From Arsenicicoccus sp. oral taxon 190 (lineage in GTDB: Bacteria > Actinomycetota > Actinomycetes > Actinomycetales > Dermatophilaceae), in contig NZ_CP012070.1 of the NCBI RefSeq assembly GCF_001189535.1, forward strand, positions 1,240,001 to 1,304,000: 64,000 nt of DNA, read 5' to 3'. The translations under genes were made by a program, and so were the position numbers. Shown in pieces: positions 1 through 8,235 of this stretch (positions are counted from its first letter, which is position 1; each line of letters begins with the position of its first letter). The notes under the pieces are model-generated. The model was given only the letters and a program-made list of their open reading frames with translations. It made no database searches and was not told the origin of the DNA.

Positions 1-1069
1 TGATCTCACCGCCCCATGCCGTCGCCGCGATGATCGCCTCCATCGGCGTGAAGTCGAGCAGCTCGACAAAGTGCTGCAGGTCCCTGGCATAGGTGCCGTG
101 CGGGGTCCAGGCGAACCCGTAGTCTCCACCAGGCAGGATCTTGACGCCCCGGCGGTGCATCTCCTTCAGTCCCGAGATGGCCGCATCCAGCTCTCGCTTG
201 TAACCGACCGCCTCGGCTGCCTCCTGGGGGAAGCCGAACGCCTCCGCCTCGTAGAGGGTCGCAACGAGCCAGTTCAGTCCAGGCGCCACGAACACCCAGT
301 CGCGGTTGGCCTCGAGCAGGTCGAGGCCCTCGGCGTCCGTGTAACTGGCGTGATAGATGATGTCGACCTTGTGCCGCAGGCACATCTTGACGCTCTCGGC
401 GGAACGTGCGTGGGCGCATACCCGGCGCCCACGACGGTGCGCCTCGGTGACGGCCGCTGCGACCTCCTCGTCGGAGAAGTAGGTGTCCTCGGCGTGCTTG
501 GACCCCGTGATCTCCTCCCCGGTCATCGAGAGCTTGATCTGGTCCACGCCGATGTCGACCAGCTCTCGCACAACTCGGCGCATGCCTTCGGGGCCATCGG
601 CGAACTTGGTGATGCCCTTGACCAGAGCACCTCCGGTGACGGCGATCTCAGGTCCGTTGGCGAGATATCTCGGGCCGGGGAATCGACCGGCAGCGATGGC
701 GTCGCGGCAGACGACGTCCAGACGGTCCTTGGCGGACGCGGCGCCCAAGCACATGGTGTAGCCCGAGTCGAGATAGGTCCGCGCAGACTCGAGGGCGAAC
801 AGGAGGTGCTCCTCCACCGGGAGCGTTCCGAGGCCGTCCAGGTCTGCACTGTTGTTCCACGTGAAGTGCGTGTGGGCGTCGCACAGCCCGGACATCAGCG
901 TGCGGCCGCGTCCGTTGATGGTGCGTGCGCCCTCAGGGGTCGCGTCGACGTGCCCGACCTGACGGATCCGTCCGTCCGTCACCAGGACGTCGCCCCGGTA
1001 TGGCTGTGCACCAGTGGAATCGATGATGTTGACGTCCCGGAAGTGGACGGCGTTGCTGGTCGTACTCAT
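1..1069 (-). CDS. Amidohydrolase (imidazolonepropionase/prolidase-like), C-terminus cut by window edge
   Basis: Reading leftward from ATG 1069 gives an uninterrupted frame to the window edge, so the C-terminus is missing. The N-terminus has the small beta-sandwich leader typical of composite-domain amidohydrolases, then the metal motif DAHTHF near residue 65. A Lys in the KLSM segment near residue 180 and His residues in CAHARS and YHAS match the order of metal ligands in the COG1228 group. The family hydrolyses cyclic amides or peptides with one or two metal ions; the substrate is not evident. It lies 73 bp after an alpha/beta hydrolase and an FAH-family gene on the same strand, so it is probably the third gene of a catabolic unit. 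The RBS GAGGAG lies a few bases before the start. Confidence 0.75.
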   Translation of the reverse strand, partial: MSTTSNAVHFRDVNIIDSTGAQPYRGDVLVTDGRIRQVGHVDATPEGARTINGRGRTLMSGLCDAHTHFTWNNSADLDGLGTLPVEEHLLFALESARTYLDSGYTMCLGAASAKDRLDVVCRDAIAAGRFPGPRYLANGPEIAVTGGALVKGITKFADGPEGMRRVVRELVDIGVDQIKLSMTGEEITGSKHAEDTYFSDEEVAAAVTEAHRRGRRVCAHARSAESVKMCLRHKVDIIYHASYTDAEGLDLLEANRDWVFVAPGLNWLVATLYEAEAFGFPQEAAEAVGYKRELDAAISGLKEMHRRGVKILPGGDYGFAWTPHGTYARDLQHFVELLDFTPMEAIIAATAWGGEI

Positions 1070-1142
1070 GACTGCTCCTCGTTGAGCGTGCAGGTCGGGA
1101 TGGTGGTAGGGCAAGACGTGTGGGGAGATCTCTCCACTTGAC

Positions 1143-1904
1143 TCAGAGATGAGCGACGAGCTGCTCGGTGACCTCGGTAGCTGCCTCCAGGGCCGTCCAG
1201 TGACCCACGCCCGGGAGGATGACCACCGAGGCGTTGTCGCGAGCCTCGGCGAGGCGCTGGCTGGCCGCCGGCGGTCCCACCTTGTCCTCGTCACCGGTGA
1301 TGAGGAGCAGGGGGAGGTCAGCAGGCAGGGCGCCAGGCTCGGTCGCATTGGCGAGCGCCTCACAGTTGCGGGCATAGCCCTCAGGGTCTTGGCGCATGAT
1401 CAGCTCGCGTACGAAGGCGGCTACCTCGGGCTTGGACTCGCGCGTCTGCGCGGACAGGGCGTTGGCCACGACGCCCGGCGCGACGGCCGCCGTGCCCTGG
1501 TCGCGCAGCAAGGCTGCGCGATCCCGCTGTGCCTGTCGAGCGGCCTCGGCAGGCACGTCGACGGCGCCGAGGAGGACCACCTTGCGGACGAGGTCTGGGT
1601 GACGGGACGCGAAGGATCGCACGACCAGGGTGCCCATGGAGTGGCCGACCACGTCAGCCGGCCCGCAGTCGAGCTCCCCGAGCACGGCTGCAAGGTCGTC
1701 GGCGTGGGATTCGATGCTGATGTCGGCCGCGAGCTCTGACCGACCGGCGCCGGCGCTGTCGACACGGATGACCGTGTGGTTGTCCTGCAGCGCGTCGGCC
1801 TGCACCTGGTAGAAGTTCGAGGTGCCACCCAGACCATGGACCATGAGAACGGCCGGTCCGCTGCCGCTGATCTCGACAGCCAGTTCGTGTCCGTTGATGT
1901 TCAT
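1143..1904 (-). CDS. Alpha/beta hydrolase
   Basis: A 253-residue alpha/beta-hydrolase fold enzyme. The oxyanion-hole HGLGG is at residues 24-28, the nucleophile elbow GHSMG places Ser at 89, the acid is probably Asp205 in GDED, and the catalytic His is about 235 in GVGHW. The overall pattern resembles the family holding 3-oxoadipate enol-lactonases and meta-cleavage hydrolases. A good RBS (AAGGAG) precedes ATG 1904. It lies 39 bp after the FAH-family gene and before an amidohydrolase, consistent with stepwise breakdown of a ring-derived or cyclic substrate. The substrate cannot be read from the sequence. Confidence 0.85.
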   Translation of the reverse strand: MNINGHELAVEISGSGPAVLMVHGLGGTSNFYQVQADALQDNHTVIRVDSAGAGRSELAADISIESHADDLAAVLGELDCGPADVVGHSMGTLVVRSFASRHPDLVRKVVLLGAVDVPAEAARQAQRDRAALLRDQGTAAVAPGVVANALSAQTRESKPEVAAFVRELIMRQDPEGYARNCEALANATEPGALPADLPLLLITGDEDKVGPPAASQRLAEARDNASVVILPGVGHWTALEAATEVTEQLVAHL

Positions 1905-1943
1905 TGTGTTCCAGCTCCTTCGGGTTGGGGCATGTCTGAGGGC

Positions 1944-2831
1944 TCAGGCCACGCTGTTGCGCTGGGAGCCAAGCCCGGTGATGGAGACCTCGACGACGTC
2001 GCCGCTGGTCATGAACTTCGGTGGCTCGAAACCGATCCCGACCCCGGCCGGCGTGCCGGTCGCGATGATGTCTCCCGGTTGCAGGGTGATGCCGGCCGAG
2101 ATCGTCTCGATGAGGGTGGGGATGTCGAAGATGAGGTCAGCCACGGTGGCGGACTGCCGCCTCTCACCATTGACGAAGCTCTCCACGCGGAGGGTGGTCG
2201 GGTCCGGGATCTCGTCTGCGGTCACCGCCAGCGGGCCCATGGGGCAGTGGGTGTCAAGGGACTTCCCGATCAACCACTGCTTGTGCTTGCGCTGCAGGTC
2301 GCGGGCGGTGAAGTCGTCGATGATCGTGTAACCCCACACGTGCTCGGCTGCTTGCTCCCGCGAGATGCCGCGTCCGCCCACGCCGATGATGACGCCCAGC
2401 TCGGCCTCGTAGTCCAGCTCTGAGGTGACCCCGGGGTGGGGGTCGATGTCGTCGTAGGGTCCGGTGACCGAGCTGGGAGCCTTGGAGAACACCACCGGAA
2501 ATTCGGGGATGGCCTCGGAACGGTCGGGGGAGTCGTAGCCAGATCGTCCGAACTCGACCACGTGCTCCCGGTAGTTCTTGCCGACGCAGAAGATGTTTCG
2601 CCGGGGCACCGGGATGGGTGCGAGCACCCGAACCGACGAGACGGCTGTCGAGGGCAGGTCTGCCGGTTGGGCGAGCTGCGGGGCCAGCGTCGACCAGCGC
2701 TCGATGAGGTCGACGAGATCGGCTCCCCCCGGCAGCGTGTCAGTGAGGTCATGGACGACGGCGGTGTCGCCCTCCCCCGTGACCAGACCGACTCGCCGGA
2801 CCGAGTCCCCGTGGGTGAAGGTCATGAACTT
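1944..2831 (-). CDS. Fumarylacetoacetate hydrolase (FAH) family protein
   Basis: A 295-residue FAH-superfamily protein, which typically hydrolyses, decarboxylates or isomerises oxo-acids from aromatic catabolism (2-hydroxyhepta-2,4-dienedioate isomerase, fumarylpyruvate hydrolase and relatives). The signature CVGKNYREH is at residues 83-91, and metal ligands follow the E-x-E...D pattern at about Glu143, Glu145 and Asp174. ATG 2831 is chosen because GGAG lies 8 nt upstream and the protein then starts at the usual family position; an upstream in-frame start would add 14 unlikely residues. It is the first gene of the leftward unit and is divergent from the GntR gene at 2985, with phased ATTGGT repeats between them. 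Confidence 0.85.
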   Translation of the reverse strand, partial: KFMTFTHGDSVRRVGLVTGEGDTAVVHDLTDTLPGGADLVDLIERWSTLAPQLAQPADLPSTAVSSVRVLAPIPVPRRNIFCVGKNYREHVVEFGRSGYDSPDRSEAIPEFPVVFSKAPSSVTGPYDDIDPHPGVTSELDYEAELGVIIGVGGRGISREQAAEHVWGYTIIDDFTARDLQRKHKQWLIGKSLDTHCPMGPLAVTADEIPDPTTLRVESFVNGERRQSATVADLIFDIPTLIETISAGITLQPGDIIATGTPAGVGIGFEPPKFMTSGDVVEVSITGLGSQRNSVA

Positions 2832-2840
2832 CATGCTGCT

Positions 2841-2964
2841 CCAATCGAGACCAATACGACCAATGTAGACCACCTCCAGAGTAGACGGCCCGTCCCCTGC
2901 CGTCTACCCCCTAGATTCCTGCTGGCAGCGTCGCGACCATGCTGGCCTATTGGTCTGAATTGGT
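2841..2964. promoter_or_regulatory. Divergent control region with phased ATTGGT repeats
   Basis: Between the FAH gene and the GntR gene, ATTGG(T) occurs five times. On the minus strand it is at 2841-2845, 2850-2855 and 2859-2864; on the plus strand at 2949-2954 and 2959-2964. Spacing inside each group is about one helical turn (9-10 bp), and the two groups point away from each other. This fits operators for the adjacent GntR/FCD repressor acting on both promoters, which is inference. Confidence 0.55.
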
Positions 2965-2984
2965 TTATCAGGTTAGACTTGGGC

Positions 2985-3641
2985 ATGCTCAGCCCGGATC
3001 GCGCGTTGCGTGCCCTCGTCGAGGACGGGATCTCCCGTGGTGAGCTGGCGCCTGGGTCCAAGCTGCCGACGGAGCGTGAGCTCGTTGCGACGCTGCAGCT
3101 GCCGCGAAGTGCTGTCCGCCGTGCGCTGTCCCGCCTCGAGCAGGAGGGGATGGTGGTGCGCCAGGTGGGCCGGGGGACCTTCTTGCGGGAGGGCTACGTG
3201 GCGGAGGGGGTGGCCAGGGACGCCAGTCCGGCGGACATCATGCAGGCGCGCATGGTCCTCGAGCCCTCCGTCGCCGTCCTCGCGGCGCATGCGGCGACCC
3301 AGGCGGACCTGGCCCGCATCGCCAGCTTCGCCGATCAGGGAGGCAGGTCGGAGGACTTCGACAGCTTCGAGACGTGGGACAGCAAGTTTCATCGGGCGAT
3401 CGGCGAAGCGACGCACAACGATCTGGTCCTGGCCATGTTCGACGTCATCAACGCTGGTCGCGCGCTCCCCGTCTGGGGAAGCCTCAAGCGGCGCACCTCC
3501 ACACCGGAGCGACGACGCTGCTATCACCAGCAGCACGTCAGCATCCTCGAGGCCCTCAACGACCGTGACCCTGCTGGGGCCGAGCGCGCGATGCGCGCTC
3601 ACCTGAAGTCCGTCACGGACAACCTGATCGGCAACGCCTGA
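2985..3641 (+). CDS. GntR-family regulator, FadR/FCD subfamily
   Basis: A 218-residue regulator. Residues 1-70 form a GntR winged helix (KLPTERELVATLQLPRSAVR and the wing motif GRGTF), and the rest is an all-helical FCD effector domain with MQARMVLEP, a metal-site-like FHRAIGEATHN and a C-terminal Arg-rich helix. ATG 2985 gives the usual N-terminal length. It is divergent from the FAH/hydrolase/amidohydrolase unit and most likely represses it until an acidic metabolite binds. The likely operators are the ATTGGT repeats just upstream. Confidence 0.85.
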   Translation: MLSPDRALRALVEDGISRGELAPGSKLPTERELVATLQLPRSAVRRALSRLEQEGMVVRQVGRGTFLREGYVAEGVARDASPADIMQARMVLEPSVAVLAAHAATQADLARIASFADQGGRSEDFDSFETWDSKFHRAIGEATHNDLVLAMFDVINAGRALPVWGSLKRRTSTPERRRCYHQQHVSILEALNDRDPAGAERAMRAHLKSVTDNLIGNA

Positions 3642-3727
3642 CCGCGGTCGTGCGGTGACGCGTTCGGGGCCCCGTCGGGACTTCCACCGGCACACTGCAA
3701 GCATCCACCCCGACTCGAGGAGCCTGC

Positions 3728-3985
3728 GTGGGCCAACTCGTCGATTTCACGAACGTGTCGGCCCAGGGCCTGGAGTCCTCCGCGGTCAGCGATGCGCTCG
3801 CCGGGCTGAGGGCGAACGAGGCGCGCTACTTCCACACGAAGTACGGGCACGAGTTCACGGTCAGCGAGGCCGCCGACGCCCCCTTCACTCGAGCACGTCT
3901 GATCGGCGGCCGGGCCTCCTGCGCGGTTGTCGAGCGTGCACCCCGCGGGCGCGACGCCGACAAGGATGCCGATGACAAGTCCTGA
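3728..3985 (+). CDS. Small hypothetical protein
   Basis: An 85-residue protein starting at GTG with GAGGAG upstream. No family was recognised. The first 65 residues look like a small soluble alpha/beta protein, and the tail is charged (RGRDADKDADDKS). Its stop overlaps the ATG at 3972 of the following damaged frame. Composition is less GC-rich than genes further right, like the rest of the left edge. Confidence 0.45.
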   Translation: MGQLVDFTNVSAQGLESSAVSDALAGLRANEARYFHTKYGHEFTVSEAADAPFTRARLIGGRASCAVVERAPRGRDADKDADDKS

Positions 3986-4560
3986 GCAGCGGGCACCCTC
4001 GGCGGCGCACAAACCTCTAGACGGTGGGGCCCATTGGCCCCTGCTCGGCCGCCTCGCCGGGCTGGGATGGTTCACCCAGATGGGAGAACCCGCAGCGACC
4101 CAGGCCGTGTGGATGCTGTTCGACGATCCCCTCCTGCGACAGGCGATGGTCGATAGTCGTTGACGTGGCCCAGCTACGTGCCATGTGCGCCACCCTGTCG
4201 GGCCATTTCATCGCCCCTTTCTCTGGTCCCGATCTCGTGGGTTGGCGCGAGCGCGAGGGCGACCTGCAACAGTTGGTGAGGGAGGTCACCAGGGGCTTGA
4301 CGGATCCCAGCTCGCGTCTCTTGCCCGCGCGGGACATGGGTGCATTCTGGGGGAGATATGTCTGTGTCTGGCCGGGCCGCGATAGTTACTGCGCTGTGGC
4401 CGTCGTTCCGAGGCTTGCCGACGTGGGTGGTACACCCCTCTGGGTCTTGTTCCACCAACAAACGGATCTGTTCCACCTCATCCGCGCTCGGATCCTGAGC
4501 AGCGTCGCTGGGCGTAATGCTCGGCGAGATGACGGATCCCTGTGTGGCCTGGGTCCTGCG
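3972..4560 (+). pseudogene. Hypothetical protein, apparent +1 frameshift near 4150-4165
   Basis: Two adjacent frames both look protein-like. The first starts at ATG 3972 and runs through a WPLLGRLAGLGWF segment to a stop after VDSR at about 4163. The second continues one base out of phase with IVVDVAQLRAMCATLSGHF, a FWGRYVCVWPGRDSYCAVAV segment and WVLFHQQTDLFHL. Joining them at about 4155 gives one plausible soluble protein of about 190 residues. No family was recognised. The second frame has no stop before it enters the opposite-strand GNAT gene, so the 3' end is uncertain and may be lost. This covers the otherwise gene-free 3986-4588 stretch. Confidence 0.4.
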
Positions 4561-4588
4561 CGCCCGATGATTGACGCGACCCACGTTG

Positions 4589-5080
4589 TCAGGCCGGGCC
4601 GGCTGAACCCGTCCAGCGGATCTCGCCGTCGATCATCACGTCCGTGGGAACGAGACCGAGGTGTGTGGCGACACGTGAAGATGCCTCGTGGTCGGGGTGG
4701 ATGTGGGCGACGAGGTGGTGCACGCCGCGCCGTGCCAGCTCCTTGACCATGAGGCGGGCGGCGCCGGTGGCGTGGCCACGGCCTTGCCAGGGCGTCCCGA
4801 TCACCCAGGAGATCTCGGCGGTGTCGCCGTCGACCGGCACCGTCGCCTGCACGTAGCCCACCGGCCGTGGGTCGGGGCCTGCCAGCACGATCCAGTTGAG
4901 CCACTGCTCGGAGCCGTCCGCCGAGCGTCCGACGACCTGCCGGGCATAGCGGGCGGCCAGCTCCTCGCGGGTGGGCGGCTCGCCGCCCGTGAACAGATGG
5001 AGCGACGGGTCCGCGAGGACCTCGACCATGGCGTCGGCGTCCGCGACGCGCAGCGGCCGCAGGGACAGGGCGGGCGTCAT
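4589..5080 (-). CDS. GNAT-family N-acetyltransferase
   Basis: A 163-residue acetyltransferase of the RimJ/RimL-like GNAT branch. The acetyl-CoA loop is WVIGTPWQGRGHATGAARLM near residues 88-107 (Q-G-R-G-H pyrophosphate loop), followed by the HPDHEASSRVATHLG motif of the C-terminal half. The acceptor is unknown. The ATG at 5080 sits inside a GGCCGTATG context that recurs at the starts at 36332 and 39829. It is transcribed leftward and alone. Confidence 0.8.
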   Translation of the reverse strand: MTPALSLRPLRVADADAMVEVLADPSLHLFTGGEPPTREELAARYARQVVGRSADGSEQWLNWIVLAGPDPRPVGYVQATVPVDGDTAEISWVIGTPWQGRGHATGAARLMVKELARRGVHHLVAHIHPDHEASSRVATHLGLVPTDVMIDGEIRWTGSAGPA

Positions 5081-5129
5081 ACGGCCAGTTGATCGGCACC
5101 CCGCGAGGTCCGCAACCCCGATCCCCGCC
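5078..5129. repeat. Dispersed 52-bp repeat, copy 1
   Basis: This stretch begins at the GNAT start codon and matches 9240-9291 with about 7 mismatches in 52, gap-free. Both copies are in the same orientation. The shared opening is CATACGGCCAG. Confidence 0.6.
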
Positions 5130-5150
5130 GGACACAGTCTCTCGGCCGAT

Positions 5151-5189
5151 CGTCAGGAGCCTGGACCGGACCCGTCAACGCTCCTGACG
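5151..5189. repeat. Inverted repeat with 10-bp perfect arms
   Basis: CGTCAGGAGC (5151-5160) and GCTCCTGACG (5180-5189) are exact reverse complements around a 19-nt loop. It lies upstream of the GNAT gene and downstream of the beta-helix gene terminator, so it could be an operator or a second attenuating hairpin. Confidence 0.5.
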
Positions 5190-5277
5190 CGACGAAAATC
5201 AATGGCCCGCCGCCACGCTCACGCACCGCTCCCACCCCTCACGCCTCGCGACGACGGACGCCGTGCGACAGCACGTC

Positions 5278-5312
5278 GGCGCCCCGACCCCCGAGAGGAG
5301 GGTCGGGGCGCC
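5278..5312 (-). terminator. Strong hairpin terminator of the beta-helix gene
   Basis: A perfect 13-bp stem (5278-5290 with 5300-5312) and a 9-nt loop begins 11 nt beyond the stop codon of the leftward gene ending at 5324. There is no T-run, as is common in actinobacteria. Confidence 0.7.
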
Positions 5313-5323
5313 GCACAGCCCGG

Positions 5324-7234
5324 TCAGCGCGTCGCGACGGGGTGACTGACGACCGTCGAGGGCCCGGGGTGCGCCGCGTCCACCGGCGCGCCGACGCCGT
5401 TGACGACGGAGTCGATGCCGCCGTCGCCGTCGAGCCACCGGGTCAGTAGGTGGTTGAGGCGCACGCCGGGCTTGGTCGGCGCGACGAAGGCCGTGGACAG
5501 GTGGATGCCCTGGTGCTGGTTGAAGAAGCTGTAGCTGCCCATGCCCCAGCCCTCGAAGGAGCGCACGCCAGACGTGACCTGGAATGCCGGGTAGCCCTTG
5601 AAGGCCGGGGTCATCATCCAGGCGGACTGGGACGGCACGTCGTACGGCTTCTCGTTCTGGAAGAAGTAGACGCGGCCGCGCTCGCCGTTCCAGACCACCT
5701 CGGTGCGCTGGAAGTGCTCCACGAACAGGCCGTATGCCGTGACGTCGTCCCCGTTGACCACGACGCCGTGATCGGCCGGGTTGGTGGCCCACCCGACGCC
5801 CGCACCGTGGTCGGCGCGCCACGCCCAGATGTTGTCGAGGACGACGTCGGAGGCGTCGACCGTCATCGCCGTGGTCGTGGACCCGGCCGCCGCGCCACCC
5901 ACGCGCAGGAACACGTCCGACACGAGGGTCGGTGTGTCCCCGGACCCGCCGGACCGGCGCGTGGAGCCCGCGTTGCCGTGCGCGTCACCGACCTGGAGGA
6001 TCGTCTTCGAGCGCTTCGCGCCCGCGTCGATCATGACTCCGCTGATCGTCACCCCCGGCACGGAGGCGGTCGCGAGCACCGGCTGCCCGGTCCGCTGCGA
6101 CAGGGCGGGCAGGCCCAGGCCGAGCACGACCGTCCCCGGCCGCGTGACCTTGATCGTCTGCTGCAGCGAGTAGGTGCCCGGGGTGAGGAGCAGATGCTTG
6201 CCCTCGCGCAGGGCCTTGTTGATGGCGGGCACCTTCGAGGCCGGGGTGGCGATGACGAACTGGCCCAGCGGGATCTCGCGCCCGGCCGCCGTGGCCGGGC
6301 CCGCGCTGTCCGTGCGCACGCCGGGCACGAGGACGGCGCGGGTGCCGTCCGGCCGGGTCACGAGCCGCGGGGTCTCCCGCACGACGGGGGTGCGGTCGAT
6401 CGTGGTGTACGGCCCGGGGTCGGTGCTCGGGAAGGTCGTCGCCGGCGCGCCGGGCGAGCCGACGAACATCTGGTTCCACACGCCGTTGCTCCACCCCGGC
6501 AGGGCCGTGTTGCGGACGAAGAACTGCTGCTGGGAGCCGTTGACCACGGGCGGCCCGGTCAGGGTGGAGTTCGCGATGAAGCCGCCGCTGGCGTACTGCG
6601 GCCCGGCGGTGCAGTAGTCCATGAGCGTGGTCCTGCCGTTGATCACGACGTCGCGCATCGGCGCGGCCTGGGACACCGCCCAGAACTGCGTGTCCTTGCG
6701 GCAACCCTCACCGCCCGCGACGTTGATCGTGAGGTTGGACAGGGACCGCCAGAAGTTGTTGAGCGCGATGCAGCCGTTGGCGTCGCACTGGTTGTAGACG
6801 TTGATCGAGCCGTGCACGACGACGTCCGCGGGGGTCCGCCCCAGCCCGGCGACCTGCGTGCCGTAGCCGACCTGCACGACCAGCGGGTCCGCCGCCGAGC
6901 CGTACGTGCCGGGCTCGAAGAGGATGGCGTACCGCTCCGGCCCGAAGTGGTTGGGGACCTGGCGCTGCGCCACCGCGTCGAAGACGCCCCGGATCTGCGC
7001 GGTGGTCATCGTCGGCTTCAGGACGAGCACGTTCGGACCGAGCTGCGGGTCGGCGTAGGCGCTCAGATCCGTGGCCGCAGCCGACGACGCCGCGGGCAGG
7101 CGGGCGGGGGCGCCGGACGCGGCATACGGCATCGCGTCGGCGGGTGCCGTCGCGCCGATCGAGAGGGCGAGGGCCAGGGCGGCCGTGCCGATGGCTCTGC
7201 GAGGACCGGTGGTGGCGAGGGGGTTTCGCATCAT
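5324..7234 (-). CDS. Secreted right-handed beta-helix protein (GH55-like)
   Basis: A 636-residue protein with a clear Sec signal peptide: MMRNP plus Arg residues, a hydrophobic Ala/Leu core and an ADA cleavage site near residue 34. The mature part has two pectate-lyase-like beta-helix halves, each opened by a lid-like sequence (residues 80-130 and a second near 330-400, GKHLLLTPGTYSLQQTI). Late motifs FFQNEKPYDVPS and SFEGWGMGSYSFFN are typical of a secreted actinobacterial family often mislabelled adenylyl cyclase but structurally like GH55 exo-beta-1,3-glucanases. Polysaccharide binding or hydrolysis outside the cell is the best guess. GGAG precedes the start. It is monocistronic with a strong terminator. 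Confidence 0.75.
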   Translation of the reverse strand: MMRNPLATTGPRRAIGTAALALALSIGATAPADAMPYAASGAPARLPAASSAAATDLSAYADPQLGPNVLVLKPTMTTAQIRGVFDAVAQRQVPNHFGPERYAILFEPGTYGSAADPLVVQVGYGTQVAGLGRTPADVVVHGSINVYNQCDANGCIALNNFWRSLSNLTINVAGGEGCRKDTQFWAVSQAAPMRDVVINGRTTLMDYCTAGPQYASGGFIANSTLTGPPVVNGSQQQFFVRNTALPGWSNGVWNQMFVGSPGAPATTFPSTDPGPYTTIDRTPVVRETPRLVTRPDGTRAVLVPGVRTDSAGPATAAGREIPLGQFVIATPASKVPAINKALREGKHLLLTPGTYSLQQTIKVTRPGTVVLGLGLPALSQRTGQPVLATASVPGVTISGVMIDAGAKRSKTILQVGDAHGNAGSTRRSGGSGDTPTLVSDVFLRVGGAAAGSTTTAMTVDASDVVLDNIWAWRADHGAGVGWATNPADHGVVVNGDDVTAYGLFVEHFQRTEVVWNGERGRVYFFQNEKPYDVPSQSAWMMTPAFKGYPAFQVTSGVRSFEGWGMGSYSFFNQHQGIHLSTAFVAPTKPGVRLNHLLTRWLDGDGGIDSVVNGVGAPVDAAHPGPSTVVSHPVATR

Positions 7235-7281
7235 GACTCCTTCGTGATGAGGCTGAGTGGCTCCGCGGTGGCTGGTCGCGA

Positions 7282-8127
7282 TCAGCGACGAGTGGCGTCG
7301 CCGTCGTCCAAGCGACCGGCGTCACCGTCATGCAGGTCGTCCGCGTCTCGGCCGTACTCCATGGGGTCGATGATCCGGACGTCGGCGTCGCCCTCGACCC
7401 GGTCGGTGCGGGTGGTGTCCATCACGGGGGTGGAGTCGTCCCGCGTCGCGTCGACGGGTGCCGTCTCGATGCGCGCCGCCTCGACCGGGGCGGTCTCGAC
7501 ATACGTCACGTCGTCGTCGGACGACTTCTTCCTGCCGGCCATGGCGGCAGCCGCGACACCTGCAGCGGCCAGGCCGACGCCGGCGGCGACGGCGGTGGGG
7601 GAGACCCCGGCCTTGCCGCTGTCCCCGCGCGACAGGGCGGCGTCCTCGACGCCCGGGGTGCCCGCCTGCGCGCCCGCGCCGACCGTGCCCCGCCAGGCGC
7701 CGGTCGCGTAGCCCTCGGCCTCGATGAACGTCTTGAAGCGCTCGAGGTCGCCCTCGGCCTGCTTCCCGACGATGTCCAGCTTGTCGCCGGCCTTCTCGAC
7801 GAGACCCTCGGGCTCGTAGGACAGCGACAGGGGCACGGACGTGCGGCCGTTGCCGAGGTCGCGGAAGGTGACGGCGCCGGCGTTGGTGGCGCCCTCGGTG
7901 GCGGCCCAGGCGACCTTCTGGTCCGGGATCTGCTCCAGGATGCGCGCCTGCCACTGGCGGCGCACCCCGGCGATCTCGGCGACCCCCTCGAGACGGTCGT
8001 CGCCGAGCTGGGTCACGCTCTGGACCCCGCCCATGAACTGGGGGAAGTCCTCGAACTGCGTCCACTGGTTGTAGACCGTGCTCACCGGCACGGACACCTC
8101 GATGGACTTCTCGACGTGCGTCGCCAT
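7282..8127 (-). CDS. SRPBCC-domain protein with membrane anchor and acidic tail
   Basis: A 281-residue protein. Residues 1-150 form a START/polyketide-cyclase-like (SRPBCC) domain opening with EKSIEVSVPVSTVYNQWTQF and containing the FEDFPQFMGGV signature. Residues about 174-197 are one transmembrane helix ending in RKK, and the last 80 residues are a disordered, Asp/Thr-rich acidic tail with imperfect repeats of the type VETAPVEAARIETAPVDATR. SRPBCC domains bind hydrophobic ligands; no catalytic role is implied. The RBS GGAGAGG fits ATG 8127. Close homologues are often annotated as cyclase/dehydrase. Confidence 0.75.
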   Translation of the reverse strand: MATHVEKSIEVSVPVSTVYNQWTQFEDFPQFMGGVQSVTQLGDDRLEGVAEIAGVRRQWQARILEQIPDQKVAWAATEGATNAGAVTFRDLGNGRTSVPLSLSYEPEGLVEKAGDKLDIVGKQAEGDLERFKTFIEAEGYATGAWRGTVGAGAQAGTPGVEDAALSRGDSGKAGVSPTAVAAGVGLAAAGVAAAAMAGRKKSSDDDVTYVETAPVEAARIETAPVDATRDDSTPVMDTTRTDRVEGDADVRIIDPMEYGRDADDLHDGDAGRLDDGDATRR

Positions 8128-8235
8128 TGACCTCTCCTTGCCCCGCCGCGTGCTGCTGGTGCGGCTGTCGTGTGGATCCGGTCGTTGCAGTATGGCGAAC
8201 AGCGGCGCCCAACGGTGGCTCCCGCCGGGACGGGC

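Noticed and set aside
71..1141. Long plus-strand open frame of 356 codons at the left edge
   Set aside because: It is the antisense shadow of the amidohydrolase; the minus-strand frame has AHTH metal motifs while the plus frame has no recognisable fold.
4174..4584. Possible minus-strand gene of 136 codons
   Set aside because: No RBS, no family match, and the plus strand reads as a better protein (after a frameshift).
5450..7711. A 753-codon plus-strand frame opposite the beta-helix and SRPBCC genes
   Set aside because: It spans two clearly real minus-strand genes and their intergenic gap and is rich in Arg/Gly/Pro, typical of high-GC antisense frames.
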